Positions 53,203 to 61,712 of a stretch of DNA of 64,000 nucleotides are shown in pieces. A model generated the notes under the pieces. That model did not search any database, had not been told where the DNA came from, and saw only the letters and a list, made by a program, of their open reading frames with translations. A program made the position numbers and the translations under genes. The stretch comes from an uncultured Pelagibacteraceae bacterium (lineage in GTDB: Bacteria > Pseudomonadota > Alphaproteobacteria > Pelagibacterales > Pelagibacteraceae). The stretch spans positions 1-64,000 of the forward strand of contig CACBQD010000005.1 in NCBI GenBank assembly GCA_902541285.1, written 5' to 3'. Position 1 is the first letter of the stretch; each line of letters begins with the position of its first letter.

Positions 53203-54737
53203 AAATTAAGACTGCTTTAATTTCATTGTCAGATAAATCCAATTTAAGACCATTATTAAATTTACTAAAAAAATATAAAATCAAAATAATAAGCTCAGGT
53301 GGCACATACAAAAAAATTAAAAGTATGGGTTTTAAATGCTTAGAAGTATCTAAATTTACAAATTCAAAAGAGCTGCTAGATGGAAGAGTAAAAACATTGC
53401 ATCCAAAAATTCATTCTGGGATTTTAAATGTTAGGCACAATAAAAAACATCAAAAAGAAATGAAAATTAACAATTATGAAAATATAGATCTAGTTATTAT
53501 AAATTTTTATCCATTTGAAAAAGTTTTATTAAGTAATTCTGGTCACAAAAATATAATTGAAAATATAGATATTGGAGGACCATCAATGGTTAGATCGGCT
53601 GCAAAAAATTATAATGATGTAGTTATACTAAGTAACACAAAGCAGTATGAAGATTTAACAATTGAATTAAACAAAAATAAAGGTTCAACAAATTTTAAAT
53701 TTAGGGAAAAATTGGCTGAAGAAGCATTTATGGAAACAGCATATTATGAATCAAAAATTTTTAATTATTTCAATCAGAAGTCTGAAAACCTTTTCCCAAT
53801 CAAGAATATATTTTCTGGAAAATTAGTTGAGAAGACAAGATATGGAGAAAACCCTCATCAAAAGGCAGCAATATATTCACAAAATAACAAACAGGAAATT
53901 ATTCAAATCAGCGGTAAACAACTAAGTTACAACAACTATAATGATCTTTATTCAGCTCTAAGTATATCTAAAACTTTACCAAAAAATAACGGTGTAGCAA
54001 TAATTAAACATGCTAATCCCTGTGGCGTTTCTATTAATCCGAACAAAATCAAATCTTTTAAAGAGGCTTTGGAAAGTGACCCAATTAGTGCCTACGGTGG
54101 TATTATATCATGTAACTTTAAATTAAATATTGGTTTAGCTAAAGAGATTAATAAAATATTTTTTGAGGTAATAGTTGCGAATGGATTTGATAAAAAATCA
54201 GTCAAACTTTTAAAGAAGAAAAAAAATCTAAGGTTAATTGATTCTAGTAAAGTAGAAAAAAATTTTAAATTTAATTTTATAAATAAATTTAATTCTATTT
54301 TAGTTCAAGATCCTGATACTCAATATTTTTCTAAGAAAGATTTTAAAATTGTATCAAAATTAAAACCTACGAATAAAACTTTAAACAAACTCATTTTTGC
54401 ATTTAATATATGCAGAAGTGTAAAATCAAATGCGATAGTCATTACAAAAGATTACAAAACAATAGGCATAGGTTCTGGTCAACCAAGTAGGTTAGATAGT
54501 TGCAAAATAGCAATCGATAAAATGAAAAAGTTTCAGAAAATAAGTGATAGTGATGAAATCCTAGCAGCATCTGATGCGTTTTTCCCGTTTGTGGATGGTA
54601 TAGAAAAGTTGGTACAAGCAGGAATTTCAGCAGTCATTCAACCGTCGGGTTCAAAAAATGATAAAAAAATTATTAAATTTGCTAACCAAACAAATACTAT
54701 TTTAGTATTTTCCAAAACAAGACACTTTAATCACTAA
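53178..54737 (+). CDS. purH: Bifunctional AICAR transformylase/IMP cyclohydrolase
   Basis: Performs the last two steps of IMP synthesis. The N-terminal MGS-like IMP cyclohydrolase domain shows TALISLSDKSN, SSGGTYKKI, DGRVKTLHPKIHSGIL and NFYPFEK. The C-terminal AICARFT domain has RYGENPHQKAAIYS, KHANPCGVS, DPISAYGGIISCN and the C-terminal AASDAFFPFVDGIE. Length 519 is normal. The start lies inside the heparinase-like gene. Confidence 0.97.
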   Translation: MGIRKNTIKIKTALISLSDKSNLRPLLNLLKKYKIKIISSGGTYKKIKSMGFKCLEVSKFTNSKELLDGRVKTLHPKIHSGILNVRHNKKHQKEMKINNYENIDLVIINFYPFEKVLLSNSGHKNIIENIDIGGPSMVRSAAKNYNDVVILSNTKQYEDLTIELNKNKGSTNFKFREKLAEEAFMETAYYESKIFNYFNQKSENLFPIKNIFSGKLVEKTRYGENPHQKAAIYSQNNKQEIIQISGKQLSYNNYNDLYSALSISKTLPKNNGVAIIKHANPCGVSINPNKIKSFKEALESDPISAYGGIISCNFKLNIGLAKEINKIFFEVIVANGFDKKSVKLLKKKKNLRLIDSSKVEKNFKFNFINKFNSILVQDPDTQYFSKKDFKIVSKLKPTNKTLNKLIFAFNICRSVKSNAIVITKDYKTIGIGSGQPSRLDSCKIAIDKMKKFQKISDSDEILAASDAFFPFVDGIEKLVQAGISAVIQPSGSKNDKKIIKFANQTNTILVFSKTRHFNH

Positions 54738-55076
54738 TCAATTTATCTTGTCTATTTTAGCTGCTAAAATAAAATCACTCTCAGCGAGACCTTTAATTGC
54801 ATGAGTAAATATTTTAATTCTTGCATAGCCCCATCCAAACCAAAGGTCAGGGTGATGTCCCTCTGTTTCAGCAATTTCTCCAACTTTATTCACAAATTCT
54901 TGACTTTGTAAAAAATCATCAAATTTAAAATTTTTTATTAAATGAAATCCGTCGATTTTATCCTCTATAACTTCCCATCCATCAACTTGTTTTAAATATT
55001 TATGAATTTCTTCTGTGTTAAATGGCGGGATGTTGCCTTCGCATGGGATACATTTTTTACTTGCTAAATCACTCAT
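54738..55076 (-). CDS. phhB: Pterin-4a-carbinolamine dehydratase
   Basis: Small enzyme that dehydrates 4a-hydroxytetrahydrobiopterin. The motif EGHHPDLWFGWGYARIKIFT with its His-His and the C-terminal HAIKGLAESDFILAAKID block are typical. The N-terminus carries two Cys in KKCIPCEGNIPP. Length 112 is normal. It ends next to the convergent purH stop, and it follows the tRNA-Gly on the same strand. Confidence 0.93.
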   Translation of the reverse strand: MSDLASKKCIPCEGNIPPFNTEEIHKYLKQVDGWEVIEDKIDGFHLIKNFKFDDFLQSQEFVNKVGEIAETEGHHPDLWFGWGYARIKIFTHAIKGLAESDFILAAKIDKIN

Positions 55077-55092
55077 AATATAATTCCTTTAA

Positions 55093-55167
55093 TGGAGCGG
55101 GCAATGGGACTTGAACCCACGACCTTCTCGTTGGCAACGAGACGCTCTACCACTGAGCTATGCCCGC
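55093..55167 (-). tRNA. tRNA-Gly (anticodon GCC)
   Basis: Read on the minus strand, a 7-bp acceptor stem (GCGGGCA/TGCCCGC), D-arm TAGCTCAGTGGTAGAGC, anticodon stem TCTCG/CGAGA with loop TTGCCAA (anticodon GCC), and T-arm with TTCAAGT form a complete cloverleaf. The discriminator is U and CCA is encoded (55093-55095). Remaining bases to the Lon-like gene (55168-55255) show no feature I can support. Confidence 0.97.
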
Positions 55168-55255
55168 TTATTCTTACATAACAAAACTAAAAGCTTTTTT
55201 TGAATTTAGCAAGTGATTAAATAGTTAAATGCGACTACGAAACATTTCTGTATAG

Positions 55256-55283
55256 TTGTAACCTTGAAAAGAATTATTATAAT
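55256..55283 (+). promoter_or_regulatory. Sigma-70-like promoter of the Lon-N-like gene
   Basis: TTGTAA (55256-55261) and a consensus TATAAT (55278-55283) are 16 nt apart. The -10 box ends 6 nt before the ATG at 55290, so transcription would begin at or just before the start codon and the mRNA would be leaderless; no Shine-Dalgarno is present. Confidence 0.5.
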
Positions 55284-55289
55284 TAAGTT

Positions 55290-55931
55290 ATGAAACTCGA
55301 AGAATTACCAAAAACTATACCAATTTTTCCCTTATCAAATTTTATAATGTTTCCTGGTACAACTGTTCCACTGAACATTTTTGAGCCTCGATATTTACAA
55401 ATGGTGAATGATAGTATGAAAAAACATAGGATGATTGGAATGATACAGCCAAAAAAAACAGGGTCTTTGAAAAAACCTGATTTATATGAAATAGGATGTA
55501 TTGGAAAAATCACAAGTTTCAATGAAACAGAAGACGGCAGAATACTTATTATTTTAAACGGGATTTGTAGATACAAAATTAATTCAGAGTTAAATTCAGA
55601 CAAAATGTACCGTGAGTGCAATGTTCAATATGATCATTTTTCAAAAGATATAATGCATAAAAGTAACGAAGTTAACTTTTCAGACTTAAGCTTAATTATG
55701 AAAAACATGAGAACATTTTTCAAAAAACAAGGGTATATTGTGAACTTAAAAGACTTAGAAAAGAAGGATCTTAGCCAAACTCTTAATGATCTGTCAATGG
55801 CATCACCCTTTTCATTAGAAGAGAAACAAATATTATTAGAAAGTCTTGATATAAATATAAGAAAAGAAAAAATGGAACAAATTTTAAACAATTATATTAA
55901 AGACGAGTTTGAAAATACTACTCTCCAATAA
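55290..55931 (+). CDS. Lon-protease N-terminal (substrate-binding) domain protein
   Basis: A 213-residue stand-alone LON N-terminal domain protein, without ATPase or protease domains. Markers are TIPIFPLSNFIMFPGTTVPLNIFEPRYLQMV, cut here into FPLSNFIMFPGT and NIFEPRYLQMV, plus IGCIGKITSFNETEDGRI. In alphaproteobacteria such proteins are common and of unclear function. It converges with the UbiH-like gene (1-nt gap). Confidence 0.9.
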   Translation: MKLEELPKTIPIFPLSNFIMFPGTTVPLNIFEPRYLQMVNDSMKKHRMIGMIQPKKTGSLKKPDLYEIGCIGKITSFNETEDGRILIILNGICRYKINSELNSDKMYRECNVQYDHFSKDIMHKSNEVNFSDLSLIMKNMRTFFKKQGYIVNLKDLEKKDLSQTLNDLSMASPFSLEEKQILLESLDINIRKEKMEQILNNYIKDEFENTTLQ

Positions 55932-55932
55932 T

Positions 55933-57015
55933 TTATAGGTTTAATCCTTTATCCGATAAAATATTAGAATACTTTTTAAAAATAAAATTTTTATTTAAAA
56001 TACTGAAAACTGGTTTTGAAATTGAATTATTAATATTGCTATCTAATCTAAAAAATTCATAAATACCATCAATTGCTTTTCCATAAAGAAAATTTAGATG
56101 TTTAGTAGAACTTTGGAAATCTTCAGCAACAGAGATATCTATTGGAAGGCCTAGAGATATTCTATCATTTACTATTTTAGACATTATTTTAATATCCCTG
56201 ATTGTCATATTAAATCCTTGCCCTGCAAGAGGGTGTATACGGTGTATTAAATCACCAAAAGCAAGAATATTACTATAAGTATAATTTCTAAGCATTTCAA
56301 AATTCAGACTAAAGTTTTCAATTTTATTAATTTTAGTAAATGCATAAAAAGAATTATATTTTTTAAATATATCGAGAATTTTCTTATCATCTATTTTCAC
56401 ACCCTTATAAGAAAAAACAACTGAGGTTTTAGTATTAGATATTGGCAGAAATGCTAAAGGTCCAAATTTAGTAAAAACTTGAATGGCAGTATAATTATCT
56501 TTGCGACGATGATTTATTAGAAATGTATATGCTCTACTTCTATAATTTTTTTTTATTTTATTTGTAAAATATTTATTTGAAATAAAATTTTTGTTTTCAC
56601 TATTAATAACTAGATTATATTTTTTAATTTTGTTTAGAATAAGTGAACTAGAAGTATCTGAATAATTTAATTTTATAAATTTTGATTTTTTTATTTTTTT
56701 AAAAAAAATTTCATTTAATTTTGAGTAAGATACTAAATTAAAAACTTCTTTGTTTTTTTTGTTAAAATTAATAATCTCTTTAGATTGAGAACTTTCTGTA
56801 AAAATTTTAATTTCTTTACTTTTCCAGGTTTTAATGTTGGATTTTGTTAAAAATTTCAAATAATCAAAGTTTTCGCTTGATAACGCTATTGTTCTATCTG
56901 TTTTAATGTTTTGAAATTTTTTATTTAAATATATGTCAACATTGAGTTTTTTTTCCTCAAAAGCGTTGGCGAGAATCAAATTTGTTAAATTTTGGCCTAT
57001 AAGACAAATTTTCAT
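55933..57015 (-). CDS. UbiH/UbiF/COQ6-type FAD monooxygenase (ubiquinone biosynthesis), divergent
   Basis: Flavoprotein of the ubiquinone-ring hydroxylase family. The C-terminal FAD motif LAFGDLIHRIHPLAGQGFNM (about 255-275) and a following Asp are well conserved. The N-terminal dinucleotide motif is degenerate: MKICLIGQNLTNLILANAF lacks two of the GxGxxG glycines. Length 360 is slightly short. The ring position hydroxylated cannot be told. It diverges from ftsK across 61 nt. Confidence 0.85.
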   Translation of the reverse strand: MKICLIGQNLTNLILANAFEEKKLNVDIYLNKKFQNIKTDRTIALSSENFDYLKFLTKSNIKTWKSKEIKIFTESSQSKEIINFNKKNKEVFNLVSYSKLNEIFFKKIKKSKFIKLNYSDTSSSLILNKIKKYNLVINSENKNFISNKYFTNKIKKNYRSRAYTFLINHRRKDNYTAIQVFTKFGPLAFLPISNTKTSVVFSYKGVKIDDKKILDIFKKYNSFYAFTKINKIENFSLNFEMLRNYTYSNILAFGDLIHRIHPLAGQGFNMTIRDIKIMSKIVNDRISLGLPIDISVAEDFQSSTKHLNFLYGKAIDGIYEFFRLDSNINNSISKPVFSILNKNFIFKKYSNILSDKGLNL

Positions 57016-57076
57016 AACAAAATAATTTTAACAATAAAAATTAAATGATACAAAGTGACAAAAGCAGTTATGATTC

Positions 57077-59155
57077 ATGGTATTTAAAAATTATATCAAT
57101 AAAATAAGCGATTTTATTATAAAGAGATTAGCTGAATTAGTTGGTATTTTTCTGGTAGTTATCTCTATATTGCTTTTTATATCTTTAATTAGCTATTCTC
57201 CAGATGATCCAAATTTTATTTTTCCTGAGAATCAGAATGTGAAAAATATACTTGGATTTAGAGGTAGTTTTGTTGCTGATATATTTTTTCAATCAATTGG
57301 TATAATTTCACTTTTAATTCCTTTTTCTCTTCTATTTACTGGAGTATCAATAACAATTAACAAAAAATTTATTATTATTATTGAAAATATTTTTTTTATA
57401 ATTCTTTACATAATTGTTGCAACATTTTTCTTTAGTATTTTCCATAAAGAAACCTATTGGTTAATAATAAATGGTAACAATGGTTTTGTAGGTGATTTGA
57501 TGTCTGAGACTATAATTGCTGACTTTTTGGAGATTAATAAAACGATAAGTTATTATTTATCAATATTTTTAATTTTATTATTTTTTCTTCTGAGTAGTAA
57601 TTTCAAAATTTCACATATCTTAAATTTTTTTACAATTATGAAAAAATTGTTTTTTACGAAAAAAAACAATTCAATTAATCAAGAAAATATATTTAAAGAA
57701 AGTTCTGAAATTGAAGAAACCAAAAAGCCTTCAGTTCAAGAAGATTTATTTACTAGCAATAAATCAACCCTAAATGATGTAAAAATTAAATTACCTTTAA
57801 TTGATTTTTTAAAGAAACCAGAAAAAATCTTGAGTAAAAAAGAAGATATTAAAATCGATGCTGGGAGCTTAGAAAAAATACTTCTTGATTTTGGTGTGGA
57901 AGGGAAAATAAAAAAAATAAGTCATGGACCTGTTGTTTCATTAAATGAATTTGAGCCTGCAGCTGGAGTTAAAGTTTCTAAAATTATTAATTTAGCAGAG
58001 GATATTGCCAGAAATACAAGTTCGGAATCTGCAAGAATAGCTACAATACCGGGGAGTAATACTGTTGGTATTGAATTACCTAAGTTATCAAGGGAAAATG
58101 TTTTTCTAAGAGAAATAATCTCTGATAAAAGTTTTAAAAAAAGAGAAATCAAATTACCTATTGCCTTAGGTAAAAGTATATCTGGAGAACCAATAACAAG
58201 TGACTTAGGTTTGATGCCTCATTTATTAATAGCTGGAACTACTGGCTCAGGGAAGTCAGTATGTATTAATACAATTATCCTGTCACTCATTTACAAACAT
58301 ACACCTGACATCTGTAAATTTATTCTAATCGACCCAAAAATGCTAGAACTCTCAACTTATGAAGGAATTCCTCATTTATTATGTCCCGTTATTACTGAAG
58401 CTAAAAAGGCAGCATCTGTTTTAGGTTGGGTAGTTAAAGAAATGGAAAGCAGATATAGGTTAATGACAAAAGTTGGCGTTAGAAATATTGACGGATACAA
58501 TGAAAAGCACAAAGTTAAGATGCCTTATATTGTTGTAATTGTTGATGAAATGTCTGACCTAATGCTAGTGGCGGGTAAAGAGATAGAGAACTATATTCAA
58601 AAATTATCTCAAATGGCTAGGGCAGCTGGAATTCATATAATAATGGCCACTCAAAGACCTAGTGTTGACGTAATAACTGGAACGATAAAAGCTAATTTTC
58701 CAACTCGGATTTCATTCCAAGTAACTTCTAAAATCGATAGTAGAACAATTTTAGGTGAACAAGGAGCTGAACAGCTTTTAGGTAAAGGAGACATGTTGTA
58801 TATGTCATCAGCAAACAGAATTACAAGGATACATGCGCCCTATGTATCAGAAATAGAAATAGATAAGGTAAATAACTTTTTAAGAAATCAAGCTGAGCCA
58901 GATTATGTTGATGAAATTTTAAACTTCGCAGATGAAAAAGAGATTAATGATAGAAATAAGGATAATTCTGATACTGATGAATTGTATAATGAAGCATTAG
59001 AAATAATTAAATCAGAAAGAAAAGCATCTACCTCATTTTTGCAAAGAAAATTACAAATTGGATATAATAGAGCTGCAAGAATTATTGAACAAATGGAAAC
59101 AAATGGTGAAGTTAGTAAAGCTAACCATGTTGGCAAAAGAGAAGTTTTAAAATAG
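57077..59155 (+). CDS. ftsK: DNA translocase FtsK
   Basis: Pumps chromosome ends across the closing septum. Four N-terminal membrane segments lie within residues 15-175. A short charged linker follows, then the alpha domain and the RecA-like motor with Walker A GTTGSGKS (about 388) and Walker B YIVVIVDEMSDLM. The C-terminal winged-helix gamma domain is ARRIIEQ-like (RAARIIEQMETNGEVSKA). Length 692 is short for FtsK because of the brief linker, a feature common in streamlined genomes. Its TAG stop overlaps the GTG of lolA by one base. Confidence 0.96.
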   Translation: MVFKNYINKISDFIIKRLAELVGIFLVVISILLFISLISYSPDDPNFIFPENQNVKNILGFRGSFVADIFFQSIGIISLLIPFSLLFTGVSITINKKFIIIIENIFFIILYIIVATFFFSIFHKETYWLIINGNNGFVGDLMSETIIADFLEINKTISYYLSIFLILLFFLLSSNFKISHILNFFTIMKKLFFTKKNNSINQENIFKESSEIEETKKPSVQEDLFTSNKSTLNDVKIKLPLIDFLKKPEKILSKKEDIKIDAGSLEKILLDFGVEGKIKKISHGPVVSLNEFEPAAGVKVSKIINLAEDIARNTSSESARIATIPGSNTVGIELPKLSRENVFLREIISDKSFKKREIKLPIALGKSISGEPITSDLGLMPHLLIAGTTGSGKSVCINTIILSLIYKHTPDICKFILIDPKMLELSTYEGIPHLLCPVITEAKKAASVLGWVVKEMESRYRLMTKVGVRNIDGYNEKHKVKMPYIVVIVDEMSDLMLVAGKEIENYIQKLSQMARAAGIHIIMATQRPSVDVITGTIKANFPTRISFQVTSKIDSRTILGEQGAEQLLGKGDMLYMSSANRITRIHAPYVSEIEIDKVNNFLRNQAEPDYVDEILNFADEKEINDRNKDNSDTDELYNEALEIIKSERKASTSFLQRKLQIGYNRAARIIEQMETNGEVSKANHVGKREVLK

Positions 59156-59709
59156 TGAAATATATAATTTTCATTTTAATTTTTTTTTATCCATTAAATA
59201 TTTTTGCATCATCAAAGCAACTAATAAAAAATAAACTAGAAAAAACAGACAATATATCTTTTAAATTCATTCAAAAAATTGGGAAAAAAACTGAGCAAGG
59301 TGAGTGTATAATTTCGTATCCAAAAAAAATTTTATGTAAATATGATGATATATATAAAAAAATTTTGGTGTCTAATGGAAAATCACTTGTAATTAATAGC
59401 AAAAAAATTACAAATTATTTGAGGTACCAACTTAAAGACACTCCTCTCAATTTGATTTTAGATAAAAAATTTCTACTAGACAAGCTAGATCAGGTGGAAA
59501 CAATTAAAGAAAATGATGAAACTTTCTCTTTTAAAATTGTGCATAACAACAATTTATTAAATATTTTTTTTGATAAAATTAATTATAAAATTAAAGGATG
59601 GACTACAACTGACGTTTATCTTAACAAAGTTGAAACAAAATTGTCTAATGTAGAAACCAATATAATGATTGATGAAAAAATATTTAGAGTTCAAAATTAT
59701 ATCAACTAA
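59155..59709 (+). CDS. lolA: Outer-membrane lipoprotein carrier protein LolA
   Basis: Periplasmic lipoprotein chaperone. A signal peptide (GTG start, VKYIIFILIFFYPLNIFAS) precedes a beta-rich LolA core with ISFKFIQKIGKKTEQGECIISYPKK, split as FKFIQKIGK and GECIISYPKK, and NLILDKKFLLD. Length 184 is typical. Position directly after ftsK is common in alphaproteobacteria. Its end overlaps the convergent GNAT gene by 8 nt. Confidence 0.9.
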   Translation: MKYIIFILIFFYPLNIFASSKQLIKNKLEKTDNISFKFIQKIGKKTEQGECIISYPKKILCKYDDIYKKILVSNGKSLVINSKKITNYLRYQLKDTPLNLILDKKFLLDKLDQVETIKENDETFSFKIVHNNNLLNIFFDKINYKIKGWTTTDVYLNKVETKLSNVETNIMIDEKIFRVQNYIN

Positions 59710-60211
59710 TATCTAAATTAATACTTTCTGATTTAAAAATTTTCATACCTCTTCCTAAATAATTTTTTAAAGCATGTTTGTGATCTAAAGAACAAGTATG
59801 CAACCATACTTTTTTTGTCTTTTTTCTAAACCCTAACTTCAGAGCTTCTGATAAGAGATATTTTCCATAATTTTTTCCTATGTATTGATCTAAAATACCA
59901 AAATAAGCGATTTCACATTTATTGGTCTCAGGATGGAATAATAGCTCAAAAAAACCAATCAAATCATCATTTTCTCTCAATATATAAGTTTCTAAATTTG
60001 AATTGTTTGTATAAGCCATCCATTTTGTATCATTCCAGGCTAATCGATCAATCCAGCGATAGCTTTTACCAATTTGCTTATAAAAAAATTTATTTATTTG
60101 AAAATCTGGAGGATTTTTGATTTCAATTTTACAATTTGTCTTAGGCCCAGATGAATTAATTTCATCAGGAGAATTAATTTCCAAATACTTTCTATCAACT
60201 TTGGTTATCAT
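59702..60211 (-). CDS. GNAT family N-acetyltransferase
   Basis: A 169-residue GNAT-fold acetyltransferase. The acetyl-CoA binding region is IAYFGILDQYIGKNYGKYLL, with the following HTCSLDHKHALKNYLGRGMKIF forming the usual last helix and strand. The substrate is unknown. Its start overlaps the HIT gene stop by 4 nt (ATGA). Confidence 0.85.
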   Translation of the reverse strand: MITKVDRKYLEINSPDEINSSGPKTNCKIEIKNPPDFQINKFFYKQIGKSYRWIDRLAWNDTKWMAYTNNSNLETYILRENDDLIGFFELLFHPETNKCEIAYFGILDQYIGKNYGKYLLSEALKLGFRKKTKKVWLHTCSLDHKHALKNYLGRGMKIFKSESINLDIS

Positions 60212-60573
60212 GAAACCATTTTTCCAACTTTTTCTCCACCAAATAAATGAAAATGTAAGTGTGGCACTTCTTGGCCGCCATAATCACTAATATTGGCAAG
60301 AGCTCTATAACCTTTCCCATCAATAGAAGAAATTCCTAATTTTTTTGCAACTGTAGTAATGCCTTTCATTAAACCAATAATTTCTTCATTTGAGGCGTTG
60401 GTATTAAAATCATCCAAATCTATATACTTTCCTTTGGGTATTACTAAAGCATGAATCTTTTTTTGAGGATTTATGTCATGAAAAGACAAAACAAAATCAT
60501 CCTCATAAATTTTATCACAAGGAATTTCCCCTCTTAATATCTTAGCGAATATATTATTATCGTCATATTTCAT
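60208..60573 (-). CDS. HIT family nucleotide hydrolase (HinT-like)
   Basis: A 121-residue HIT protein, probably hydrolysing adenosine 5'-monophosphoramidates. The HIT motif is HLHFHLFGG near the C-terminus; IFAKILRGEIPCDKIYEDD opens the protein and HALVIPKGKY precedes the core. Its stop is coupled to the GNAT gene. It follows the first pilin-like gene by 9 nt. Confidence 0.95.
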   Translation of the reverse strand: MKYDDNNIFAKILRGEIPCDKIYEDDFVLSFHDINPQKKIHALVIPKGKYIDLDDFNTNASNEEIIGLMKGITTVAKKLGISSIDGKGYRALANISDYGGQEVPHLHFHLFGGEKVGKMVS

Positions 60574-60582
60574 AAGTTTTTT

Positions 60583-61143
60583 TTATCTAAAATCACAAAA
60601 ATTGATTTCTTCAGAAATAAAATCATCTGATCCATCTCCGTCAGTATCTCCTAAATTAACTTTAACACAAGACATATTGCCTGCCATTCCACATGTATTA
60701 TTTTTATGTGCATATCCCATAACAATTTGGCCTTGAATAACATTCTGCGGTGGACATTTTCCATTGCTCCAATTTATTCCAAGCTGAGAGCTACTAATCG
60801 GGTTTTTTAGCCCATAATTTTCTAAATACAGCTTATATGTAATAGAGTCAGCATTTAACATTTTGCTCGAAAAGCCCGAGGTATTGCAAGTATGCGTATT
60901 TGGCGATCTTCCATCCAAATACGGACCAAATTTAATTTCTATTCCATTAAAACAACCTTGGGCTGCCAAATTAATTTTTCTCTCTATATTTTCAAAATTA
61001 GTTTTTAATACATTTTGCTTTGCAGCGGTAGTATATCCACTGTATGCAACTACACCTACGGCAGCTAAAATACCAATTATCGCAACTACAACTAAGAGTT
61101 CTATTAAAGTAAAACCGTTTTTTTTAGAAATTTTAAAGACCAC
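60583..61143 (-). CDS. Type IV pilin-like protein (prepilin N-terminus) 2
   Basis: Prepilin-type protein: short basic leader with Gly before FTLIELLVVVAIIGILAAVG, the class III signal cleaved by PilD with Glu at position 5. The C-terminal globular part has six Cys in all and ends with DTDGDGSDDF, a Dx[DN]xDG-like possible calcium loop. No pilus assembly genes are in the window. Its start overlaps the upstream pilin gene by 11 nt, and its N-terminus is nearly identical to that protein. Confidence 0.85.
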   Translation of the reverse strand: MVFKISKKNGFTLIELLVVVAIIGILAAVGVVAYSGYTTAAKQNVLKTNFENIERKINLAAQGCFNGIEIKFGPYLDGRSPNTHTCNTSGFSSKMLNADSITYKLYLENYGLKNPISSSQLGINWSNGKCPPQNVIQGQIVMGYAHKNNTCGMAGNMSCVKVNLGDTDGDGSDDFISEEINFCDFR

Positions 61144-61621
61144 TTATATCAATATCACTACTACAAACATGATTTGGAATATTACATTCAGTTCCAGCAC
61201 AAGGAGTTTTAACACAAGTCCAAACTTCAATTGTTGTTCCAGGAGATCTCAATCTATGATATCCGACGTCACTATCATTCGTAATATTTCCACCATGAGA
61301 AACTGGAGGTAATGAAGTGTAAGGATTCTTAAAATTTCTATTCAAAACTTTAGCAGCTTCTTGTGCTACATCATTTTTCCAGTTAGATGTGCCACTTTTT
61401 GAGCAATCTAATTCTCCATCCATAGCTTTGCTCTCACCTATTGAACACTTTAATACTTCTGTAGTTATATATTTAACCACTGCTTGATGATTTGAAATAG
61501 TCGCTGATTTTTTTGCTCCACTTGTATAACCATTGTATGCAACTACCCCTACCGCAGCTAAAATACCTATAATTGCTACTACAACAAGTAATTCGATTAA
61601 TGTGAACCCATTACGTTTCAT
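61133..61621 (-). CDS. Type IV pilin-like protein (prepilin N-terminus) 1
   Basis: Prepilin with leader MKRNG and FTLIELLVVVAIIGILAAVG, followed by an alpha-helical spine and a globular C-terminus with several cysteines (C-terminal WTCVKTPCAGTECNIPNHVC, likely disulfides). The first 30 residues are almost identical to those of the downstream paralogue, while the C-termini differ, so the two arose by duplication with diversification. The role could be a pilus or competence pseudopilus (inference). Confidence 0.87.
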   Translation of the reverse strand: MKRNGFTLIELLVVVAIIGILAAVGVVAYNGYTSGAKKSATISNHQAVVKYITTEVLKCSIGESKAMDGELDCSKSGTSNWKNDVAQEAAKVLNRNFKNPYTSLPPVSHGGNITNDSDVGYHRLRSPGTTIEVWTCVKTPCAGTECNIPNHVCSSDIDISGL

Positions 61622-61655
61622 TTTAAAAAATTATCTTATAAAATATTCTAAAATT

Positions 61656-61678
61656 TTGCATTGTTAAAATATATGCAA
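61656..61678. promoter_or_regulatory. Dyad TTGCAT-N11-ATGCAA upstream of the second TRAP operon
   Basis: A 6-bp inverted repeat with an 11-nt centre in the 91-bp divergent gap between the pilin and TRAP genes, 34-57 nt before the dctP start. Same arrangement as 5015-5035. It could act on either flanking gene. A strong Shine-Dalgarno (AGAGAGG) precedes the dctP ATG. Confidence 0.35.
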
Positions 61679-61712
61679 CTAATAAGATCAATTTTTAAAA
61701 AAGAGAGGAAAA

